A stretch of DNA of 64,000 nucleotides from Umbelopsis ramanniana AG. Taxonomy: Eukaryota > Mucoromycota > Umbelopsidomycetes > Umbelopsidales > Umbelopsidaceae. The position numbers were made by a program, and so were the translations under genes. The notes under the pieces are model-generated. The model did not search any database. It worked only from the letters and a program-made list of their open reading frames with translations, and was not told where the DNA came from. Below, piece after piece: positions 57,237 to 64,000 of this stretch (positions are counted from its first letter, which is position 1; every line of letters starts with the position of its first letter). The DNA is taken from contig NW_026252093.1 in the NCBI RefSeq assembly GCF_025399195.1, forward strand, positions 248,001 to 312,000. Direction: 5' to 3'.

Positions 57237-58620
57237 TTATTTATTTTTCTTAACTCCATCGTGCTGGGAGTCTGGTTTTTTTGGGACAGTGACGCCTTTG
57301 AATGCGACCTTGATAATATTTGGGCCGAACACCCTCATGATAATACCGCCCATCTTGGCGTCAAAACCAGCAAGATATTCTGTGAAAGGATAGTTACTCT
57401 CGATAGCATGAACGATCTGATTAGTGACTACCCAAGATGGTTGAGCTGAAGCACTAGTGTCGTATTGCTTGCTGTGAAGACCGCCCTGGCTGTTATAAAA
57501 TTCGAGGATTTGAGCTTGCGTGTACAGGTTACCATCATCCAAAATAGTTGGTGCTTCAAAATCTGGCCCGGTAAGTGAAAATGCGCCTTCGGTGTTTAGC
57601 ATGGCTACCCCTCTTGACGCAACAGTTCCTGAGAAAATAAACAGGATGAGAAAAGGTCATAACAAACAGTGTACATATTACAGCCTTCAACCTCGCCTTA
57701 CCTGGCTCAACAAGAGAAACAAAAATCCCCAGCCCAAATAATTCCAATTGTAAAGTTTGCGTCATTAATCGAATAGCAGCTTTGGTGCTGGCATACGATC
57801 CAAGCTGAGGCAATATGGCATTTTTGCCCGCCATACTGCCCAAATTGATAACTCTTCCACAACCATTAGTAGCCTTCGATCGGAGTAATGGGATGAGTTT
57901 CTTTGTAAGAGCAAGTGTACCAAAGACATTTGTTTCATAGTTTTGAACAATGGTTTTCATGTTAAGTAATTCGAATGGGCCATGTGCGGCGTAACCAGCA
58001 TTGTTGATAAGGGCAACGAATGGAAGGTTATTGGAGGAGCAATGCCTGTACACTGTCTGCGCAGCGTTTTCGATGTGAGTGCTGTTTGTAATATCCAGCG
58101 TCACCGGGAAAAGCTTTCCGTTTGTCTTAGATGGAGGCTGTTGTTGGCTTTTCCATTCGTAGAATGCGCCCTCAATAGCCGCTCCATCTTGAGATTTTCT
58201 CACACCCGCTACAACCGTGTAACCTCTCTTGGCCATGTCCAATGCCATGTCCCGGCCGATGCCTGATAATAGTCCTTCAGTTTCGCGTTCACAGTGATTC
58301 AAACCCCATGGTTTCTTACCTGCTGAGGCACCTGTAATCAGAATTACACTAGGTCGAGTAGGCGTAGCTGGACACGATGGAGCATACTGAAAAATGTTGG
58401 GAGCTATGAAACCAAGACATCGACAGAGAAGTGCGTGAAAAAAAAACTCCACGCTATCAAGGCAGATTGATAGATAACCTAATAGATAACCAAGATATGT
58501 AATGGGATACTCATAGAGACCAGAGACTTTTGTAGGCATAATTCCTTTTTGGAGTACTCTGTGGATAGAGCGAAAAGGAGTGAAAGTAGCCCTGTAGATT
58601 TCAAAATAACCATTTTCCAT
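57237..58620 (-). CDS. Membrane-anchored short-chain dehydrogenase/reductase
   Basis: Three exons (minus): 58320-58620, 57702-58262, 57237-57628; 417 aa. An N-terminal segment of about 90 residues with one or two hydrophobic stretches (YLGYLLGYLSICL) precedes a classical SDR domain: cofactor motif TGASAGIG split by the first intron, NNAG at 187-190, catalytic Ser 243 (NLGSMAG), YxxxK at Tyr257/Lys261, and PG-T after the active site. A C-terminal extension of about 125 residues follows. The first intron (58263-58319) is 57 nt and has no stop in frame, so unspliced RNA would encode 19 extra residues inside the cofactor loop. Substrate unknown; relatives include retinol and hydroxysteroid dehydrogenases. 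Confidence 0.88.
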
Positions 58621-58868
58621 TGCTCACATGAGATCACCATTTGGCAAACGGCTGTGGAACCTGGTGGCTGGTTTCACAGGCATGCCATGCTCTCCATAAG
58701 CATCGATGACTATTTCATTCTATGAAGGTTTATTTTTTCCCAATATCGCTTTATAATCAGCTGCAATATGCGCTTGTGTATTTAGCAGTATATAAGATCA
58801 ATCTGGTAAATCATGATACACGAATTGCGTGATGTCAATGGAAGTTTTTGGTATATAAGGATGTCTCC

Positions 58869-60416
58869 TTACGCTGCCTTCGGTTTGCCGTTTGCAGCAT
58901 TTTTGCCGTAAGGAATGGTCAGGCAGTTGATACCCAAAAATGAGCAAAAGCTTCTGATGACAACCAGTGCCCAATGCGTATAAGCAACCAGAGCAAAAAC
59001 GAAGTAGGCACAAAGATACAGGTATTCTGATTCAGGCGTAAAAATCGGCTCTCTGGATTGGTGAAAGTGGGAAATGATATGCAACTTTTAGTATGAAGCT
59101 CCAGTTCTTACAGCAGCATGTCAATCTTAGCCACCGGCCACCACAAACTTACGTGTCAAACAGAACCGGAGCGTTAGCAATGATAGCACCACCTATTAAT
59201 GGAAGCAGCATAACGGTGAACATGGGGAACCCGACCTTAACCAAGTGAGCCAAGATAATCTTGGAAGCGATTCGCCCAAACACAATACCAGTTGTGATGG
59301 CAAATAAAATGAAATGCTTTTCTGACAATAAAGTCGAATACGGCGACATAACCCAGAAATATCCACTGATGGAGTAGATGGCAATTGGAAGACTTTCAAC
59401 AATAACAGCGCTCAGAAATGGCTTGTTCTTGGCCTTGCAAGCTTTGTACATAGCATAGTAGCTGATAAAGAAGGTCAGTTAGCTTCAGCAAAGAGTCAGT
59501 TTTCAATAATAAGCCAATCACTAACCAAACAGGCACATGTGTGAAGATAAACAAAATAACAATTTGCCATACGATCATATCAGCGACGCGCATACCACTA
59601 GGTACAAAACTAGGTACCCATTGTTTGACAATAGATTGTTCGAGAGGTATGTGCCAAATCGATGGACCTAGTTTCAGTAGCAGATCCGTTAATTTCTGGG
59701 TAAATTTTCCCGTTCCTGGGAACACCTTCCTAAAACAAAAATTTGGGACATACCGTATAATCCGGTGACAATCATTACAACGCAGCTGAGGATCACGCCC
59801 TCGGTGGGCGCATTCACGTAACCCAAATAAAGCACGCCCGTGTGATATTCCTCGGCAGTAGAAAGATAGAATCCAATAGCAGCAACTCCATATAGCAAGA
59901 CGCTCATATGGGAATGGCCCAAACCCAAGGTAGTTGCTTGAAGAACCGCGGCGAATGAACAATTGAGAGCATCACATCCATGGTCGAACAGCTCACCCAA
60001 TGGCGATGACGAACCTGTCCGTCTGGCCTGCTTTCCATCTACATTGTCAAAAGTAGAGTATAGCCATAGGCCAATGGCAAAGCTGACATATACCCAACGT
60101 GGGCCTCCTTCTTCATCCATGCCAGGCACAAAAATAGCTGCTAAAATGACGTTGCTGACCATGAACATGAGACCTGTCAAAGTAATCAGATTGGGTCTGA
60201 TATCCCATAGTTCAATACATATTTTGACGCAAATTACACCAAGCGTTTTGCATTCACTTACGCCATCCATAGAGGAAACAGTTCTATAGCCCAGCTCCAG
60301 TAATGCGACAGAATGTACTTCGACGTGAACGACTTGTCGACGGCAGCATATTTATAGAGCTTGAGATTTTCTAGTTGAGCTTTTGGTATAAACTCGGATG
60401 TCAACATGCCGGACAT
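58869..60416 (-). CDS. Choline/ethanolamine phosphotransferase (CDP-alcohol phosphotransferase)
   Basis: Five exons (minus): 60262-60416, 59754-60196, 59526-59667, 59153-59461, 58869-59052; 410 aa. The CDP-alcohol phosphotransferase signature DGx2ARx8Gx3Dx3D is complete at about residues 105-127 (DGKQARR...GELFDHGCD). N-terminus MSGMLTSEFIPKAQLENLKL matches the yeast Cpt1/Ept1 family, followed by about eight membrane helices. It transfers phosphocholine and/or phosphoethanolamine from the CDP ester to diacylglycerol, the last step of the Kennedy pathway, in ER/Golgi membranes. The intron 59668-59753 is required: a shorter GT..AG of 24 nt exists within it but is too small and breaks conservation (VTGLYG joined to PSIWHIPLEQ). 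Two CACGTG boxes lie upstream. Confidence 0.95.
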
Positions 60417-61647
60417 GGACTAAAAGAATCGTACTCTTGAAAAGTTGAAGCGAACTGCAAAGAAAAAAAAAATGAATGTGATTTGCTTTTTGGGGTGTTA
60501 CTATAACAGGTAACCAGAAAGGCTCTTCCCTACCCCAGACCTCACACGTGCCGTATCTGCTTTCACGTGCGGCCAGATGTGCCCGTCGTCACCAAGGAAG
60601 CAGAAAACATTGCATTTACATGTAAGCTTCAAATTTTAATTAAAAAAGGATAATGATATGGATTGAGATTATAGTATGCGAACAATCTCTCTGCTCGATA
60701 AGTTATGCTACGGAAATAAGTCTTGTTACTGGTAATACCTTTGCGATGGGGTTCTAGTAGTTGCTCACTTTAAAATCAATTGTGACTCAGTTCCAAAAGT
60801 TGATATCGTACCTGACACGCTGAATTCACTTCACAGTAAGTCTGCCCAGTGAATGAAATATCGTTCATTGCGGTTAAATGATGCGTCCATTTTCATCTCA
60901 TCATCGAAAAATCTGAGGCTCTGACCAAATGTTTTCATGTGTAGAAAATATCATAGAAACAAGTCTGACCATATCTGCAGTGGTGTGGACATTTCACAAT
61001 TTTTAATATACAGGACATTTACTGAATACTCAAAGTTGTTCGCCTTTGACTATTCATTGTAGCATAGTTCTACTGAAGATGGTTATTCTAAAAGCTCGTT
61101 AATCCATCATTACTGCAGTTCGCTCATAATCTCTTCCATGTATCCTATCTTGTAGCCAGAGACTGCCACATACAGGGAATTATTGCCAATGATTTCATTG
61201 TCTGCGTAACTGTAAGAATTCGTCACTCATTATCATAGCTTCAGACCTTTCAATCACAGCATAACGTGTCTATTTTACTATATGTTCGTTTAGCGACTTT
61301 TTTATTTAAGTACTATTGGTCTTGTTTGCTAATGGCATATGAAGAACTATGGGCTAACTTACTTTCCTAATATAAAGACTAATGGTTCCGAAATGGTATT
61401 CTGCGTCATTATGCTCGTGTATTGATATTTATAATGGTCACCTCTAAGCAGATATATCGTAGATGCAATTTGATTGAAAACATATAGTAAACTGACTTGC
61501 TGTTCCACAACTGAAGTTCAGCGCTGTGCAGTTAATTGCAATGTGCGTGATGTCATCAACTCAAGCGTTGTGACTGGGATTTTTTTTGTTTTCCTAAGAG
61601 TCTACCAGGACTGAGGCCTAAACATATCTACCATTCTTGCTTAAACC
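60417..61647. other. Divergent 1.2-kb region, phosphotransferase / COX7C
   Basis: AT-rich, with no ORF of note. Near the left end it carries the two CACGTG boxes; the right end is the COX7C promoter, with T-rich sequence (61580-61595) before the start. Confidence 0.5.
60545..60569. promoter_or_regulatory. Pair of CACGTG boxes upstream of the phosphotransferase gene
   Basis: CACGTG at 60545-60550 and 60564-60569, 19 bp apart and 129-153 bp upstream of the ATG. In yeast, phospholipid genes including CPT1/EPT1 respond to bHLH factors (Ino2/Ino4) through CANNTG-type UASino elements; a similar role here is inference. Confidence 0.5.
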
Positions 61648-62284
61648 ATGAACGCAGCCATCCTTGCTCGCTCTGCTCTTCGCACCCGTTCCACTGCGCG
61701 CCTCATGCGCTCTGATCTCTACCACTTTGAGAACACCAACGGTCAGGTATGAATGGTCTAAATTTTATCACTCCATTGGGTAGAGAAATTCGGCACATCT
61801 ATGCAACGATAATTTCCGTAAATGTAGCCATCATAGGCTCCAGAGTCCCATTGCGACCATGTTTCATTCTTATGAACATTCGCACGACTTATGATTACAC
61901 TATTGCATAGTCACTGGTGCTAATTTCGATTTTATCTGACTTCGTGAATTTAGAACATTCCTTTCAAGACCACCAACAAGGTTGGTCTTGCCGTCAAGAT
62001 GGCCCTTTACCTCGGTTTGGGCTTCGGTGCTCCTTTCTTGGGTAAGTTCAGCTTTGTATATTTAATGGAACAACGATCGTCAAGGCTATCATCAAAGTTA
62101 CGATTGTGAGGTTCCCTCAGTGATATGACCAAATGAACATTGCTAATCGGATTATTCCTTTTCACAACTTTGTCAATAGGTGCTGCTTGGCAATTGTAAG
62201 TGATAAAAACCGCGCGCGCGTAGTTGTACGCTATTTACTGACCCTCCTTTTTCTTCTTACAGCCACAAGGCCTCTTCTGCATAA
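61648..62284 (+). CDS. COX8: Cytochrome c oxidase subunit VIIc (yeast Cox8 homologue)
   Basis: Four exons: 61648-61746, 61954-62041, 62180-62195 (16 nt), 62263-62284 (22 nt); 74 aa. Found by splicing only; no exon is long enough to stand out as an ORF. The N-terminal 25 residues are an Arg/Ser/Ala mitochondrial presequence (MNAAILARSALRTRSTARL). The mature part has IPFKTTNKVGLAVKMALYLG and GFGAPFLGAAWQ, the single-span subunit VIIc pattern (PFK...N...L...GFG.PF). A structural subunit of complex IV in the inner membrane. Intron 1 is 207 nt, intron 3 contains a (CG)5 run at 62211-62220. All phases agree. Confidence 0.85.
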
Positions 62285-63086
62285 ACAGCTCAAAACTGTT
62301 TTTACATGGGGTCTACTTAAGCAACGTTTAAAATTGTAGATTGTGAATAAATTACGTCTTTTAAATTACCTTCTCAAATTGGCTTGCCCTACTTGTTTTG
62401 AGCATATGAATAATGCCATACCTGGACGAGCATTGACAGCATTTTTATAAACGTGTATTCAGTGTCGTCAACGTAGTGACTTGTCAAGTTCAGCTACGTG
62501 ATTCGATTGGAAGGGGTCAATATGTAAGTCTATCTCCTTTCTCAGCACTTTGCTTTTTCGATCCTCACGTCCACTTGCTGTTGTTACAGCCACATGGTTA
62601 CTTTTTTTGGGACTTTAATTGCTTCAAAGGTAGTCTATGGATCTACTCTGTTTGTGGGTTTTGACGGATCATTTCAAGCTGATACCTTTTTATTTGTCAA
62701 TTTGACTTTTCAATTGTTCCCCGTTGATCTATAACCGCTAATATTGTTCACTTTTCTGAAAAGATGCTAAAAGTTACATATCTTCAGGTAATGCGTACTA
62801 AGGAGCAAAGGAGTTCCCGCCCTGCGTGCTCCCTTGTCTGTTACTTTACCAACAACTAGTGCCAGATTGTGATTTTGACTCCCATTGATCTTAATCATTC
62901 GCATAAGTATATCCCTTGTTTTTTTTTTTTTTTCCTTTTCCTTCTGATTTTTCTTTTGCGATTCATCTGTTCTCATACATTGAATGCATTTGCATAAGAC
63001 CACTTAACTTTCGTCTCTGGTATATAAAATCACAAATTATGAAGACTTCCAGCCAAGGTGCTTTTTTGAGGCACAATTGTCTTCCA
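62285..63086. other. Intergenic, COX7C 3' / Kelch gene promoter
   Basis: 802 bp, with a T15 run at 62919-62933. No gene seen until the Kelch protein. Confidence 0.4.
63021..63028 (+). promoter_or_regulatory. TATA box of the Kelch-protein gene
   Basis: TATATAAA lies 18 bp before an ATG at 63039 and 66 bp before the ATG at 63087. A TATA box fires about 30-100 bp downstream, so the later ATG is favoured. Confidence 0.55.
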
Positions 63087-64000
63087 ATGGTCACTCCCGC
63101 CATCTTTCTTCTATACATCTTCTCAATACTTCATCACGTTGCTGCCAATGACATTGGTCCAGGCACACGTTCCGGCCATTGCGCATTCGCGCATCAAAAC
63201 ACACTACACATATTTGGAGGCAGTATTATCGGAAGCGAAGCTCTACCTGCCAACCATTCATCCTTTTCGCGTTTTTCAACATTGACCTTTCCACTTGAAG
63301 CGAATACGACAAGCTTGCCTTGGAAAGACTTACCAAGCAGAGAAGCGTATAACATCGTAAATGGTGCGTGCGCAATGACAGACAGTGGATACGCTATATT
63401 AATAGGATACGACCCTTTCGATTCGCATGTAACATCGCCAGGAATACAGATTTTCAACTCTAACGATCAGACATGGATCAGTTCCATACAGCTTAACAGC
63501 ACGGTCAATGTTACACTTGCCTTCTCCCAACGTCAAGGAATGGCATCCACTATGTGGGCAGGTAGTGTCTTTTTCCTATTTGGAGGATCCGTCTCGCAAA
63601 GCAACACACAAGACATGTTTGTTTTGGACACACGTACTTGGCCATGGTCATTATCACAGCTTAGTCCATCCGATAAAACGCCAGTTGCAACTAGCCACTC
63701 TACCATGATTGCAACTTCTTCAAACTTGATATATTACATTGACAGTCCAGACACCCCTAGTGATGATGGTGTTTACGAATCAACAGTATCCCAATTTGAC
63801 CCAGTTGAACTGGAGTGGTCGGATACCACTATGACTATTACAACATCATACCCTGTTTCGTTCGTAGCCGGCAACGATTCCGAAATTCTATTAATACCTA
63901 AGTCTGATAATTATACGAAAATCAACTCTCATAAGAATGGGCCATTACATCAATTTCTGGTTGAGAGTATGACCAAGCGTCAGCAAGAAGCTCAAACCCC
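63087..64000 (+). CDS. Secreted Kelch-repeat beta-propeller protein (3' end beyond window)
   Basis: Open to the window end without stop or intron, at least 304 residues. Start chosen at 63087, which opens directly with a signal peptide core (MVTPAIFLLYIFSILHHVAA); the ATG at 63039 would put 16 polar residues in front of it and sits too close to the TATA box. Kelch motifs: SGHCAFAHQNTLHIFGGS, then a blade around residue 150 with FFLFGGSVSQSN...DMFVLDTRTWPWS. Many N-glycosylation sequons (NHS, NTT, NST, NVT, NDS, NYT). Large families of secreted or type I membrane Kelch proteins are known in zygomycete fungi; ligand and role unknown. A C-terminal membrane span may follow outside the window. Confidence 0.8.
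   Translation, partial: MVTPAIFLLYIFSILHHVAANDIGPGTRSGHCAFAHQNTLHIFGGSIIGSEALPANHSSFSRFSTLTFPLEANTTSLPWKDLPSREAYNIVNGACAMTDSGYAILIGYDPFDSHVTSPGIQIFNSNDQTWISSIQLNSTVNVTLAFSQRQGMASTMWAGSVFFLFGGSVSQSNTQDMFVLDTRTWPWSLSQLSPSDKTPVATSHSTMIATSSNLIYYIDSPDTPSDDGVYESTVSQFDPVELEWSDTTMTITTSYPVSFVAGNDSEILLIPKSDNYTKINSHKNGPLHQFLVESMTKRQQEAQT

Noticed and set aside
59730-59753. 24-nt GT..AG segment in the phosphotransferase gene
   Set aside because: Too short for an intron here (minimum seen about 50 nt) and gives the wrong downstream frame; the 86-nt intron restores the conserved sequence.
1-64000. CRISPR arrays, prokaryotic operons, phage or intact transposons
   Set aside because: Spliced genes throughout, no regularly spaced repeats, no integrase/transposase or reverse transcriptase motifs seen in any frame provided.

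Overview
The window is nuclear DNA of a filamentous fungus, most likely an early-diverging lineage (Mucoromycota-like). This placement is inference from gene content and gene architecture; no marker locus is present. Fungal traits are two chitinases, a Zds-type polarity regulator, a plain MBOAT acyltransferase and a Rim2-type carrier. Alongside them sit genes that I recall as typical of animals or plants and missing from the model yeasts: DONSON, DHX34, TATDN3, TSTD2, an AZUL-HECT ligase and an SRA1-domain protein. Genes are dense and intron-rich. Introns are mostly 50-100 nt with GT(A/G)AGT-like donors and (T/C)AG acceptors. I rebuilt exon structures by hand from splice signals, phase and family conservation; all multi-exon models given keep an open frame.

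Layout. 1-4755 (minus): DONSON homologue (3' end outside the window) and a Zds1/2-like protein. 5604-9367 (plus): nicotinate phosphoribosyltransferase, a hotdog thioesterase and an ELO elongase. 9877-11072 (minus): a LYR-motif protein. 11073-13551: a gene-poor gap. 13552-17566 (plus): a tandem GH18 chitinase pair. 17797-22057 (minus): ARMC8/Gid5 and TATDN3. 22129-29267 (plus): DHX34 helicase, head-to-head with TATDN3 across only 71 bp, then a lysophospholipid acyltransferase. 30104-34256 (minus): an unrecognised 140-aa protein and Sec1, which carries a 7-nt microexon. 34257-36411: mostly empty, with one candidate small ORF. 36412-37824 (minus): TSTD2. 38498-42675 (plus): AZUL-HECT E3 ligase. 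43102-47904 (minus): a SPIN90/Ldb17/Dip1 homologue, a NuiA-family nuclease inhibitor and RPS9. 48561-56911 (plus): RPL21, a Rim2-like carrier, an SRA1-domain protein, an FAD monooxygenase and a four-span membrane protein. 57237-60416 (minus): a membrane-anchored SDR and choline/ethanolamine phosphotransferase. 61648-62284 (plus): the small cytochrome oxidase subunit COX7C/Cox8. 63087-64000 (plus): the start of a secreted Kelch protein.

Functionally this is an ordinary housekeeping neighbourhood rather than one dedicated system. Recurring themes are lipid synthesis (elongase, acyltransferase, phosphotransferase), polarity and secretion (Zds, Sec1, SPIN90), ubiquitin ligases (GID subunit, HECT) and RNA/translation (DHX34, TSTD2, two ribosomal proteins). 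I saw no transposon with intact coding capacity, no tRNA or rRNA gene and no CRISPR array. The most notable points are the 7-nt Sec1 microexon, the compact TATDN3/DHX34 promoter, a bacterial-type nuclease inhibitor, an intron present in one chitinase copy and precisely absent from the other, a stop-free intron splitting the SDR cofactor motif, and paired CACGTG sites at two promoters.
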